From an uncultured Phascolarctobacterium sp. (GTDB lineage: Bacteria > Bacillota > Negativicutes > Acidaminococcales > Acidaminococcaceae), in the NCBI GenBank assembly GCA_900552005.1, contig URXU01000013.1, positions 1 through 27,705 on the forward strand: 27,705 bases of DNA, given 5' to 3'. The notes beneath the pieces were generated by a model. That model made no database searches. It had not been told where the DNA came from and saw nothing but the letters and a program-made list of their open reading frames with translations. The position numbers were made by a program, and so were the translations under genes. The stretch's first letter is position 1; each line of letters begins with the position of its first letter. This document shows, one piece after another, positions 1 to 7,501 of this stretch.

Positions 1-29
1 TTACGTACTAACTGGTTAATTGTAGGCAT
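1..29 (-). CDS. rpsL: 30S ribosomal protein S12, N-terminal end only (cut by window edge)
   Basis: Read on the minus strand from the ATG at 29, the nine visible codons give MPTINQLVR, the highly conserved start of bacterial S12, a decoding-centre protein of the small subunit. A strong ribosome binding site (AGGAGGTG, about 35-42) precedes the ATG at the usual distance. The gene lies 68 bases downstream of the L7Ae-like gene on the same strand, the normal order at the start of the str operon. Only the first nine residues are in the window, so nothing can be said about the rest. Confidence 0.93.
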
Positions 30-97
30 ATCGGCACCTCCTTTCCAAACAATTAGATTTTAATGATTATAAAAACTTGATTTGCATCAAGCCCTTA

Positions 98-349
98 TCA
101 TGCTTTGAGTACTGCGGCAGCGGCAGCCTTTACATGAATGCCGCAGGCTTTTCCCAGGTCATTCATACTTGCCACCTCAACAACTTTGATGTCATTTGTG
201 CGGCACAGTTCCAGAAGGCGTTCCGTAATCCGTTCATCTGCATCAGCTGCCACGTAAACCACAGCGGCATTATTTTTAGCAACAGCTTTTTCAGTCTGTT
301 TGACGCCGACGGCACGTTTTTCTGCCTGCAGCAGAGTGTCCAGATTCAT
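98..349 (-). CDS. L7Ae/L30e-family ribosomal protein (YbxF-like)
   Basis: An 83-residue protein starting MNLDTLLQAEKRAVG. It has the alternating small and hydrophobic pattern of the L7Ae/L30e/Gadd45 kink-turn RNA-binding fold, including a central AAVVYVAADAD strand followed by an ITERLLELC helix and a KVVEVASM strand. The length matches the 80-85 residue YbxF/YlxQ group of Firmicutes. Family members bind kink-turn RNA on or near the ribosome; the exact role is not settled. The frame is open a further 19 codons upstream, but GGAGGT lies just before the ATG at 349, so that start is chosen. It is followed by rpsL, the usual YbxF position, and is preceded by a near-consensus promoter at 397-425, so it heads the str operon here. 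Confidence 0.85.
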   Translation of the reverse strand: MNLDTLLQAEKRAVGVKQTEKAVAKNNAAVVYVAADADERITERLLELCRTNDIKVVEVASMNDLGKACGIHVKAAAAAVLKA

Positions 350-396
350 TTTTTTACCTCCTTCATTGGAGCATAGCTCACCCGTAGTACTGGTAT

Positions 397-425
397 ATTG
401 TATCATTCATATCTGCACATGTCAA
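397..425 (-). promoter_or_regulatory. Sigma-A promoter for the L7Ae-rpsL operon
   Basis: On the minus strand a perfect -35 TTGACA (425-420) is followed by a 17-base spacer and the -10 TACAAT (402-397). The predicted start lies about 40 bases upstream of the gene's ATG. This is one of the strongest promoter matches in the window, as expected for ribosomal genes. Confidence 0.8.
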
Positions 426-604
426 CACTTTTTTCTAATTTTTTTGCAGGCTTTAAATCACTTATTATGCGCTTCTTTTTTTACACCCAACCTTGTGTTT
501 CATATAAACATTTTTCATCATTATTCCGTCTCTGGTGTACACTGAAAAAGCATTTTTTACGTATGCCAGATTATAAAATATACCGGCTTTTTAAAAGAAT
601 TTCG
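426..604. other. Intergenic stretch with no recognised feature
   Basis: AT-rich sequence between the str-operon promoter and the terminator of the symporter gene. Short open frames on the plus strand have no ribosome binding site and run into the antisense of the symporter. I see no RNA gene or operator here. Confidence 0.6.
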
Positions 605-640
605 GGAATAAAAAAATCCCGCATCCAAAATGGATACGGG
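605..640 (-). terminator. Rho-independent terminator of the symporter gene
   Basis: Arms 618-626 and 632-640 (CCCGCATCC / GGATACGGG, one mismatch) form a hairpin just after the symporter stop. On the minus strand it is followed by ATTTTTTTAT. Confidence 0.85.
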
Positions 641-647
641 AAAAATT

Positions 648-2054
648 TTATGCCTGCTGCATTTCAGAGGCTGTTTTCTTTGCCGGGCTAAGCACGGCCG
701 CAATGGCATAGGTTACCAGGCAGACCAGCCATTCCATATAAATTACGTTATGGAAAATGCGTACCTGCGGTACCAGCTGCCATAATACCAGCATAACAAA
801 ACCTGCCAGCAGCGTCCAAAAACCTGCGGCTTTAGAAGTATAGCGTGGGAAAAACAAGGCGATAATAACAATTACACTGAAAGCTGCGGTCAAAGACAAA
901 CCAATCATAATAGTGCCCAAAATGCTGGAAACGCTCATTGCCAGTCCCAGGGTCATGATACCACTGATCATAACGCACAGACGGGTCATTAGCAGCTGAC
1001 GGCTTTCGCTGCATTCAGGATTAATGAATCTTTTATAAATATCACTGGAAAACAGCGTGCCTGCACTCAGCAGCAGATTGCAGGCAGTAGAAACATCGGC
1101 AGCCCACAAAGCGGCCAAGGTCACGCCGGCCAGCAAAGGCTGCAGGCCCACGATAACCTGCGGCAGAGCCAGAGCAGCCTGCGCATCCGGATACATGGCT
1201 TTCGCGCAGATACCTAAAAAAGCAGCCAAAACGCCAACAGGAATCATAATGATGCCGCCCCAGACAAAGCCTTTTTTAGCCGTAGCGGCGTCTTTGGCGC
1301 CTAAAGAGATCTGCAGAATACTCTGCAAAGACAGGTTTACAGTTATCAAAGTTACTACCCAGCTGGTAATGGTGGCAGCGCCTACGCCGTCAATAAAGCT
1401 GAACCAGGGAACATTGGCCGGCAAAGAAGCTGCCAGTCCATCCATGCTGCCAATTTTCTGAAATTGTACTACGGTAGCGATTAAAATACCTGCATAAATA
1501 AGTACAATATTAAGTACATTGGATAACGAAGCGGACCACATGCCGCCGATAAAAGTAATGCCGATAAAAGTAATGGCACTGATCAGCATACCGGTTTTAA
1601 AGTCAAAAATATCCGGCATAATGGCATGCAGAATACTGCCGCCGGCGATATACTGCAAGGAAATAATTACCAGCTGAATAACGATCTGGCAAAAAACACC
1701 CAAAATAACCGCATTTTTGCCATGGTGCCTTTCAATCAGTTCAGAAATGGTGGTAATGTTCTGTTCACGATATTTCTTAGCCATAAACAGACCCATAACG
1801 ATGGCGCCGATAGCCCAGGCAATGGTATACCACCCGGCGCTTAAGCCTACGCGAAAGGCATGTTCGGATACGCCGATAGTAGAAGCGCCGCCAACAGCCA
1901 GCCCGATGATGGTAACGCCAATCAGAGGCGCTGAAAGCCTGCGTCCTGCCAGAGCATAATTTTCATTGCTTCCCTCACTGCGTTTTTTGGCATACCAGCT
2001 GATGGCAAAAAGCGCTATAATATACAAGATCAGTACGGCTAAAGAAACAGACAC
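648..2054 (-). CDS. Sodium:solute symporter (SSS family)
   Basis: A 468-residue, very hydrophobic protein with about 13 predicted membrane helices, the normal size for the SSS family (PanF, PutP and relatives). Family marks include the N-terminal YALAGRRLSAPLIG segment after helix 1, the glycine-rich AVGGASTIGVSEHAF stretch, the GGMWSASLSNVLN loop, and the ALWAADVSTACNLLLSAG segment near the sodium site. These proteins import a small organic solute with Na+ across the inner membrane. The substrate cannot be told from sequence. The start is GTG at 2054 with GGAGGGG 7 bases upstream. It is a single-gene unit with its own promoter (2108-2137) and terminator (605-640). Confidence 0.88.
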   Translation of the reverse strand: MSVSLAVLILYIIALFAISWYAKKRSEGSNENYALAGRRLSAPLIGVTIIGLAVGGASTIGVSEHAFRVGLSAGWYTIAWAIGAIVMGLFMAKKYREQNITTISELIERHHGKNAVILGVFCQIVIQLVIISLQYIAGGSILHAIMPDIFDFKTGMLISAITFIGITFIGGMWSASLSNVLNIVLIYAGILIATVVQFQKIGSMDGLAASLPANVPWFSFIDGVGAATITSWVVTLITVNLSLQSILQISLGAKDAATAKKGFVWGGIIMIPVGVLAAFLGICAKAMYPDAQAALALPQVIVGLQPLLAGVTLAALWAADVSTACNLLLSAGTLFSSDIYKRFINPECSESRQLLMTRLCVMISGIMTLGLAMSVSSILGTIMIGLSLTAAFSVIVIIALFFPRYTSKAAGFWTLLAGFVMLVLWQLVPQVRIFHNVIYMEWLVCLVTYAIAAVLSPAKKTASEMQQA

Positions 2055-2107
2055 TTAAAATCCCCTCCACACAATAACAATAAATGAATTTTTTTAACAG
2101 TAGTATA

Positions 2108-2137
2108 ATTATATGCTTTTATTGTACAAAAAGTCAA
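2108..2137 (-). promoter_or_regulatory. Promoter of the symporter gene
   Basis: On the minus strand TTGACT (2137-2132), an 18-base spacer and a perfect TATAAT (2113-2108) lie about 55 bases upstream of the GTG start. Confidence 0.6.
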
Positions 2138-2249
2138 TATTAACTTTACAGTTTTACTAATATAACACTTTTTTATTAACAGCAGTAAAGAGCAAAAAAT
2201 CAGCACAGTTTTATTTTTCGCCAAAGAAAAAAATATTTTTAGCAAACTC

Positions 2250-2278
2250 TTGACAAATTTGCCGCAATCATTTATTAT
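2250..2278 (+). promoter_or_regulatory. Promoter of the tRNA-Arg gene
   Basis: A perfect -35 TTGACA (2250-2255), a 17-base spacer and TATTAT (2273-2278) lie 12 bases before the tRNA 5' end, the usual spacing for a stand-alone tRNA gene. Confidence 0.75.
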
Positions 2279-2290
2279 ATACTACGTTAT

Positions 2291-2367
2291 GACTCCGTAG
2301 CTCAGCTGGATAGAGCGTTTGACTACGAATCAAAAGGTCGCAGGTTCGAATCCTGCCGGGGCCACCA
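2291..2367 (+). tRNA. tRNA-Arg, anticodon ACG
   Basis: A 77-base cloverleaf with an encoded CCA end. The D arm is GCTC/GAGC. The anticodon stem is TTTGA/TCAAA around the loop CTACGAA, so the anticodon is ACG, normally edited to ICG to read CGN codons. The variable loop is AGGTC and the T arm is GCAGG/CCTGC with TTCGAAT. The acceptor stem GACTCCG/CGGGGCC pairs except for an A.C clash at position 2-71 and a T.G wobble at 4-69. Its own promoter and terminator flank it. Confidence 0.95.
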
Positions 2368-2376
2368 TGTAATCAG

Positions 2377-2404
2377 GCACTGCAAATCTTGCAGTGCTTT
2401 TTTA
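2377..2404 (+). terminator. Rho-independent terminator of tRNA-Arg
   Basis: A perfect 9-bp stem GCACTGCAA (2377-2385) / TTGCAGTGC (2389-2397) with a 3-base loop, followed by a run of seven T. Confidence 0.9.
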
Positions 2405-2430
2405 TTTATAAGTTCAAATCTTACATTATC

Positions 2431-2470
2431 AAAACAAAAACCGGAAAAGCAATGCTTTTCCGGTTTTTTA
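2431..2470. terminator. Bidirectional terminator between tRNA-Arg and the small minus-strand gene
   Basis: A perfect 15-bp stem (2436-2450 / 2454-2468) with A runs on its left and T runs on its right. It can stop transcription from either side. On the minus strand it ends the transcript carrying the small secreted peptide. Confidence 0.85.
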
Positions 2471-2486
2471 TTATCCCGCAGTGCGG

Positions 2487-2675
2487 TTATTTAGACAAAG
2501 CGGCATGAGGCTGTTCGGTTGCAACAAACTCCAGCACCTGCCATACACAGGCCTTGGCCTGCTGCCATGGGGAGGATGCAGCAGTCTCAGGAGCATAGCC
2601 AAACATACTCAAACCTATTACAACTGCGGCAGCAAAACCTGCAGCAGATATTTTAAGATTTTTAACGGCAGCCAT
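2487..2675 (-). CDS. Small hypothetical exported peptide (62 aa)
   Basis: A 62-residue protein not matched to any family I know. Residues 1-8 are basic, residues 9-26 form a hydrophobic helix (ISAAGFAAAVVIGLSMFG), and a signal-peptide-like cut could follow near residues 30-33 (PETAA). The remaining 30 residues contain one Cys and two Trp. AGAGGT lies 8 bases before the ATG, and a strong terminator follows the stop, which supports a real gene. It begins 84 bases after radA on the same strand with no terminator between them, so it may be the last cistron of the ctsR operon. A membrane-anchored peptide is equally possible. Confidence 0.55.
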   Translation of the reverse strand: MAAVKNLKISAAGFAAAVVIGLSMFGYAPETAASSPWQQAKACVWQVLEFVATEQPHAALSK

Positions 2676-2759
2676 CTTAATTACCTCTAATCTTTAAAAG
2701 TTATTTACAGCATAAACCGTTAAAATGAAATTTAGATGAAAAACAGGTAAAATCTATGT

Positions 2760-4121
2760 TTATTCTAAAATATTCTGCAAAGCCTGCTCCAGTGAACGTA
2801 CCTGCACGATCTCCGCGTCTTTATATGTATTCTGCAGTTTGCCGGCGGGCAGAACAAACTTTCTAAAGCCCAAATTGATGCCGTCAGTAATGCGCCGCTC
2901 CGGTGCGCTGACGCGGCGAATTTCACCGGTCAGTCCTATTTCGCCAAAAACCAGTACGTCCTTGGCAACCGGTTTGTTGCGATAACTGGAAACCAGCGCC
3001 GCAGCCACCGCCAGATCGGCAGCCGGTTCGCTTACCTTCATACCGCCTACCACATTAACATAGGCATCATAGACGCCAAAATCAAGGCCAAAGCGTTTTT
3101 CCAAAATAGCCAACAGCATATTAACGCGATTATAATCAAAACCTACAGCCGTACGCCGCGGCATTCCATAAGGCGTCTTAGCTACCAGAGCCTGAAACTC
3201 TACCATCAGTGGGCGATTGCCTTCCATGCATACGCCGATGACGCTGCCGGCCGCTTCACCGTTTCGATCCTCCAAAAACAGGCCGGCAGGATTGGCTACT
3301 TCCTGCAGTCCGCCCTCTTCCATAGAGAAAATGCCGCTTTCACTGGTACTGCCAAAACGGTTTTTCAGGGCTCTGAGCACGCGAAAAGTATAGGACCGGT
3401 CACCTTCAAACTGCAACACTACGTCAACCATATGCTCCAACAGCCGCGGACCGGCAATATTGCCGTCTTTCGTCACATGCCCGATCAGCATAACGGCTAT
3501 GCCAGTCGTCTTGGCAAACTGCAGCAATTTGGCCGTGCATTCACGCACCTGGCCCACACTGCCGGCTGCCGTATTCAGTTCCGGATTGTACATAGTCTGA
3601 ATAGAGTCGATAATCAAAATCTGCGGCGCGGCAGCCTTGGCCTGCAGCAAAACAGCATCCAGATCCGTCGCCGTCATAATCAGCATGGAGTCCCTGCTGC
3701 CGCCCAGACGTGCAGCACGCATGGCCGTCTGCTCCTCAGATTCTTCTCCGCTGACATAAAGTACTTTAATGCCCTGACGGCAAAAACGCAGTCCGGCATC
3801 CAATAAAATTGTCGATTTGCCGATTCCCGGCGTACCGCCCAGCAATACTAAGCTGCCCGGTACCAGGCCGCCTCCCAGCACCCGGTCAAATTCCCGGATA
3901 CCGGTTGCCAGTCTTGTTACCTGATTCTGCGCAATACTGGAAATCAGCCGCGGCTTGACCTTGCCGGCCGTTTCCGGCAGATAGCTTCTGCTTTTGGTGA
4001 GCGCTGCTTCGGCTTCTTCGGCAAAAGTATCCCAGCCGCCGCATTCCGGGCAGCGGCCCAGCCATTTAGCCGTAGTATAGCCGCAGCTCTGGCAGACAAA
4101 ATGATATTTATTTTTGGCCAT
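2760..4121 (-). CDS. radA: DNA repair protein RadA (Sms)
   Basis: 453 residues, full length for RadA, a RecA-like helicase that drives branch migration and unwinding in recombinational repair. The domains in order are a zinc finger with Cys 10, 13, 24 and 27; an ATPase core with Walker A GGTPGIGKST at 95-104; the RadA signature KNRFG at 253-257; and a C-terminal Lon-protease-like domain without its own protease activity. The ATG at 4121 is chosen because GGAGAG stands just upstream and the protein then starts MAKNKYHFVC as in other RadA; the open frame extends 11 codons further. Its start overlaps the end of clpC by 14 bases, so the two are translationally coupled in the ctsR-clpC-radA operon. 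Confidence 0.96.
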   Translation of the reverse strand: MAKNKYHFVCQSCGYTTAKWLGRCPECGGWDTFAEEAEAALTKSRSYLPETAGKVKPRLISSIAQNQVTRLATGIREFDRVLGGGLVPGSLVLLGGTPGIGKSTILLDAGLRFCRQGIKVLYVSGEESEEQTAMRAARLGGSRDSMLIMTATDLDAVLLQAKAAAPQILIIDSIQTMYNPELNTAAGSVGQVRECTAKLLQFAKTTGIAVMLIGHVTKDGNIAGPRLLEHMVDVVLQFEGDRSYTFRVLRALKNRFGSTSESGIFSMEEGGLQEVANPAGLFLEDRNGEAAGSVIGVCMEGNRPLMVEFQALVAKTPYGMPRRTAVGFDYNRVNMLLAILEKRFGLDFGVYDAYVNVVGGMKVSEPAADLAVAAALVSSYRNKPVAKDVLVFGEIGLTGEIRRVSAPERRITDGINLGFRKFVLPAGKLQNTYKDAEIVQVRSLEQALQNILE

Positions 4122-6816
4122 GAGCCTCTCCTTTCGCAGAAGTAACCGGTTCATTCATATTTACAGGCACCTCCAGCAAAAAATGTCCGGCTTCCACAGC
4201 CTTATGAAATACCAGCGTCTTATGATCTGCGGCTGCTTCCGCCATGATTCTGTCACCGGCAGTAAATTTACCGCCAAGATACAAATCGCTTACGGGATCT
4301 TCCAGCAGCTTGCGCAGCGCGCGGCGCAGCGGACGGGCACCATATTTTAGGTCTGTGCCCTGCTCCAGCAAAAGCTTTCTTGCGGAAGGAGCAAGTTCTA
4401 CTGCCAGGCCGTTCTGGCCCATGCGTTCATTAAGTTCCGCTACCAGATTATCGGCAATCTCAGCCAGTTCCTTTTCGCCCAGCGGGTCAAATACAAGGAT
4501 TTCATCTACACGATTTAAAAACTCAGGTCTGAAAACATTTTTGATTTCAGCCAGCACCTGCTCCTTGCGGCTTTTTATTTCCGTCTTGCTGTCGGCGGCA
4601 AATCCCAAAGGGCTGCCCATCGTCAACTGACGCGCGCCGGCGTTGCTGGTCATGATGATAACGGCATTGCGGAAATCAACAGTGCGTCCCTGTCCGTCGG
4701 TCAGACGGCCGTCTTCCATAATCTGCAGCAGAAGATTGAAAACATCAGGATGCGCCTTTTCAATTTCATCCAGCAAAATAACGCAGTAAGGTTTACGTTT
4801 TACGGCGTCAGTCAGCTGCCCGCCCTCATCATAGCCTACATAACCGGGAGGCGCCCCGATCAGCCGTGCTGTTGTATGCTTTTCCATATACTCACTCATA
4901 TCAAAACGCAGCATGGCTCTTTCGTCGCCAAACAGCTGCTGCGCCAGCGCTTTAGCCAGTTCTGTCTTACCTACGCCCGTAGGTCCCAAAAACAGGAAGG
5001 ACCCAACTGGACGATTCTTATCCTTAAAGCCTGCCCGGGCACGGCGTACGGCCCGGCTGACGGCGCTGACAGCTTCCTGCTGGCCGATAACGCGCTGATG
5101 CAAAGTTTCTTCCAGATGCAATAATCTGCTGCCCTCGCTTTCAGTCAGCTTGTGCAGAGGAATACCGGTCCAGGAAGCAACTACCTCCGCCACATCTTCA
5201 GCCGTTACGGCAAAATCCTTGGCAGCCATGGTTAACGCTTCTGTCAGCTGACGCTGCAGCGATTCTTCCCTGTCACGCAAGCGGGCGGCATTTTCATAAT
5301 CCTGCTTTTCGGCCGCTTCTTCTTTTTCCAGACGGGTATATTCCAGTTCTTCCTGCAGTTTTCTTGCCGGCTGCGATTTATTATACATCTGAATGCGCAA
5401 ACGGGCACAGGCCTCATCCATCAAATCGATGGCCTTATCCGGCAAATTGCGGTCAGTAATATAACGGTCGGACAAATTAACTGCTGCTTTAACAGCTTCA
5501 TCTTCAATACGCAGCCCATGGAATTTTTCATAACGCCGGCGCAGCCCCAGCAGCATCTTTTCGCTGTCGGCTGCTGAAGGCACCTCTACCAATACCGGCT
5601 GGAAGCGGCGCTCCAAAGCCGCATCTTTTTCAATATGCTTACGGTATTCACTGATAGTAGTTGCCCCGATAACCTGCAATTCACCTCTGGCCAATGCCGG
5701 TTTCACCAGATTGGCAGCATCAATACTGCCCTCGGCGCTGCCGGCGCCAATAATGGTATGCAGCTCGTCAATAAAGAGGATAATTCGCTGATCTTTGCGT
5801 ATCAGTGCCAAAATATCTTTCAGCCGTTCCTCAAATTCGCCGCGGTATTTTGCTCCTGCCACCAGCATACCAATTTCCAGGGAAAAGATAATCTTATGCT
5901 GTAGAAATTCCGGCACTTCTCCTCTGACTATTTTCTGCGCCAGCGCTTCGGCAACAGCAGTTTTGCCTACACCGGCTTCGCCGATAATTACCGGATTATT
6001 TTTAGTCCTGCGGCACAGAATCTGAATTACCCGCTCTACCTCTTTTTCCCGTCCGATAACCGGATCGCTTTTGCCGATGCGGGCCGCTTCATTTAAATTA
6101 CGCCCAAACTCACCCAGTACTTCTAAAATATCCGCCGGTTTTTCCGGCGCTTTGGCAAAAATACCTTCTCTATCGTCAGCTGAAGCTTTGTTCTGTTCAT
6201 TAAAAGCTCTGATTACCTCACTGACTTTGGCATATGTTACATCAAATTTCTGCAATACTTTGCAGGCGATGCCGTCGCCAGCTTCCAAAAGACCTAAAAG
6301 CAGCTGCTGGCTGCCTACAAAATCCAGTCCGGCTGCCCTTGCCGCTTCACCGGCTTTGGCCAGCGCCGCCTTGGCTCTGGGGCTGTACTGCGGCACACCA
6401 TCTTTTTTGCTGCCTTTATCCAGCCAATCTTCAAGCTCCTTCAGCATAGCTGCAATATCCACTTTAAAACCATCTAAGATTTTCCTGGCCAAACTGGATT
6501 CCGCAGTTAAAATCCCCCACAGAATATGCTCGGTACCAATATGCTCGCAGCCCATGTCTAGCGCTTTGCCTGCAGCAAGCTCCAGTATTTTGGCTGCCCG
6601 CAGCGAAAAGCCGTCTTTGGTAATTTGCTTTTTAGGTTTGAATAAACCTTCCAGAAAATTTTTGGCCGCTTCCGGCGTCAACGGCATTTCACCGCTGCCG
6701 AAAGGCATAAATTCTTTGGCACAGTCGCCGCACAGCCATTTATCTACCTGCTTGCTGCCAATAAGGCATACCACATGCATAATGGCCTGTTTTTTATGAC
6801 AATTTTCACATAACAT
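4108..6816 (-). CDS. clpC: ClpC ATPase with an N-terminal McsA-type zinc finger fusion
   Basis: 902 residues, longer than the usual 810-820 of ClpC. Residues 1-60 resemble the N-terminus of McsA: Cys pairs at 3/6 and 29/32 in CENCHKKQA and CGDCAKEF, then an AAKNFLEGLF helix. A ClpC follows: Clp N-domain repeats at about 70-205; NBD1 with Walker A GEAGVGKT (279-286) and Walker B ILFIDE (346-351); the ClpC middle domain with a UVR-like coiled coil (about 485-525); and NBD2 with GPTGVGKT (611-618) and VILLDE (679-684). An LGF at 737-739 is the likely ClpP-binding loop. ClpC unfolds proteins for ClpP. It starts 4 bases after the ctsR stop. No mcsA or mcsB lies between them, unlike the Bacillus operon ctsR-mcsA-mcsB-clpC. 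Confidence 0.95.
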   Translation of the reverse strand: MLCENCHKKQAIMHVVCLIGSKQVDKWLCGDCAKEFMPFGSGEMPLTPEAAKNFLEGLFKPKKQITKDGFSLRAAKILELAAGKALDMGCEHIGTEHILWGILTAESSLARKILDGFKVDIAAMLKELEDWLDKGSKKDGVPQYSPRAKAALAKAGEAARAAGLDFVGSQQLLLGLLEAGDGIACKVLQKFDVTYAKVSEVIRAFNEQNKASADDREGIFAKAPEKPADILEVLGEFGRNLNEAARIGKSDPVIGREKEVERVIQILCRRTKNNPVIIGEAGVGKTAVAEALAQKIVRGEVPEFLQHKIIFSLEIGMLVAGAKYRGEFEERLKDILALIRKDQRIILFIDELHTIIGAGSAEGSIDAANLVKPALARGELQVIGATTISEYRKHIEKDAALERRFQPVLVEVPSAADSEKMLLGLRRRYEKFHGLRIEDEAVKAAVNLSDRYITDRNLPDKAIDLMDEACARLRIQMYNKSQPARKLQEELEYTRLEKEEAAEKQDYENAARLRDREESLQRQLTEALTMAAKDFAVTAEDVAEVVASWTGIPLHKLTESEGSRLLHLEETLHQRVIGQQEAVSAVSRAVRRARAGFKDKNRPVGSFLFLGPTGVGKTELAKALAQQLFGDERAMLRFDMSEYMEKHTTARLIGAPPGYVGYDEGGQLTDAVKRKPYCVILLDEIEKAHPDVFNLLLQIMEDGRLTDGQGRTVDFRNAVIIMTSNAGARQLTMGSPLGFAADSKTEIKSRKEQVLAEIKNVFRPEFLNRVDEILVFDPLGEKELAEIADNLVAELNERMGQNGLAVELAPSARKLLLEQGTDLKYGARPLRRALRKLLEDPVSDLYLGGKFTAGDRIMAEAAADHKTLVFHKAVEAGHFLLEVPVNMNEPVTSAKGEAHGQK

Positions 6817-6820
6817 AATC

Positions 6821-7237
6821 TCACCCCTGTCCGCTCCCGCTCAGGCGAATCATGGCCTGCTGCAGGATTTTCTTCTTCTTCTGTTCGCCGGCATTAATAA
6901 TCTCCAGCATATATTCCAGTAAATGCTGTTCACGCCGGGTAATCAGCCGCTGTTCGGCAAAATGCCGGACAATTTCCGCAGCGCTCAGCTCCTGTTTAGC
7001 TTTTTCCTGCTGCGGCGTCATCCGCACAATACGTACAAAACCGCCGCTGCCTCTTCGGGACTCTACCATATAACCGCGTTCAGGTGTAAAACGGGTACTC
7101 AGAACATAACTGATCTGAGACGGAGCACAAGACAGCCTTTCCGCCAGTTCATTACGCTGAACCAGCAGGGTGTCTTCACTGTCGCGCAAAAGTTCCCGAA
7201 TAATAAAGCTTTCTATTGCATCTGCTAAATTTTTCAT
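6821..7237 (-). CDS. ctsR: CtsR, repressor of class III heat-shock genes
   Basis: 138 residues starting MKNLADAIESFI. The N-terminal half is the winged helix-turn-helix of CtsR (LAERLSCAPSQISYVLSTRF), followed by the conserved glycine-rich wing ESRRGSGGFVRIVR that enters the minor groove and acts as the heat sensor. The C-terminal dimer domain is the expected length. CtsR represses clp genes and its own operon. ATG 7237 is preferred over the in-frame ATG at 7243, because AAGGTGG lies 7 bases from the former but only about 1 base from the latter. Its promoter (7307-7335) is overlaid by a three-half-site CtsR-like operator, so the gene is very probably autoregulated. The kinase McsB, which inactivates CtsR in Bacillus, is absent from this operon. 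Confidence 0.93.
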   Translation of the reverse strand: MKNLADAIESFIIRELLRDSEDTLLVQRNELAERLSCAPSQISYVLSTRFTPERGYMVESRRGSGGFVRIVRMTPQQEKAKQELSAAEIVRHFAEQRLITRREQHLLEYMLEIINAGEQKKKKILQQAMIRLSGSGQG

Positions 7238-7306
7238 AACCATACCACCTTAACGGCCGCCTGCCTCTGACAGACGGCGCTTGAAATAATAGTCATTTGT
7301 ATTCCT

Positions 7307-7335
7307 ATTATATTTGACTTTTCGACTTTTGACAA
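7307..7335 (-). promoter_or_regulatory. Promoter of ctsR-clpC-radA
   Basis: On the minus strand TTGTCA (7335-7330), a 17-base spacer and a perfect TATAAT (7312-7307). The spacer and most of the -35 are covered by the operator at 7313-7333. Confidence 0.8.
7313..7333. promoter_or_regulatory. CtsR-like operator at the ctsR promoter (three half-sites)
   Basis: On the plus strand, TTTGAC at 7313, TTCGAC at 7321 and TTTGAC at 7328, which read GTCAAA-type on the minus strand. GTCAAA is the core of the CtsR box. Here there are three half-sites at 8- and 7-base steps, whereas the classic box has two at a 10-base step. It fills the spacer between -10 and -35, an ideal place for repression. Confidence 0.7.
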
Positions 7336-7412
7336 GTGAAATAAATTTGAAACTATATAATGTAGGTAACAGTATTGCGGATTTCACAAATATTTTGCAC
7401 TCCTGCCCTCTT

Positions 7413-7433
7413 TTTGACTTTTTGACATTTGAC
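7413..7433. promoter_or_regulatory. CtsR-like operator at the lemA promoter (three half-sites)
   Basis: TTTGAC occurs at 7413, 7421 and 7428, giving the same 8- and 7-base steps as the ctsR operator and lying exactly 100 bases from it. The rightmost half-site overlaps the -35 of the divergent lemA promoter. This suggests CtsR also controls lemA and its partner. Confidence 0.7.
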
Positions 7434-7457
7434 AGTGCCTAAGTCATTGCGTACAAT
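7429..7457 (+). promoter_or_regulatory. Promoter of lemA
   Basis: A perfect TTGACA (7429-7434), a 17-base spacer and TACAAT (7452-7457). A second TTGACA at 7422-7427 arises from the repeated operator and is too far from the -10. Confidence 0.8.
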
Positions 7458-7501
7458 AAAAGTAAGTTCATACCAATTAATTTAACGGAGGGTTATGCAA
7501 C

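Noticed and set aside
6071..6799. 242-codon open frame antisense to clpC
   Set aside because: Low-complexity Ser/Ala/Pro-rich product, fully antisense to clpC and without a start site.
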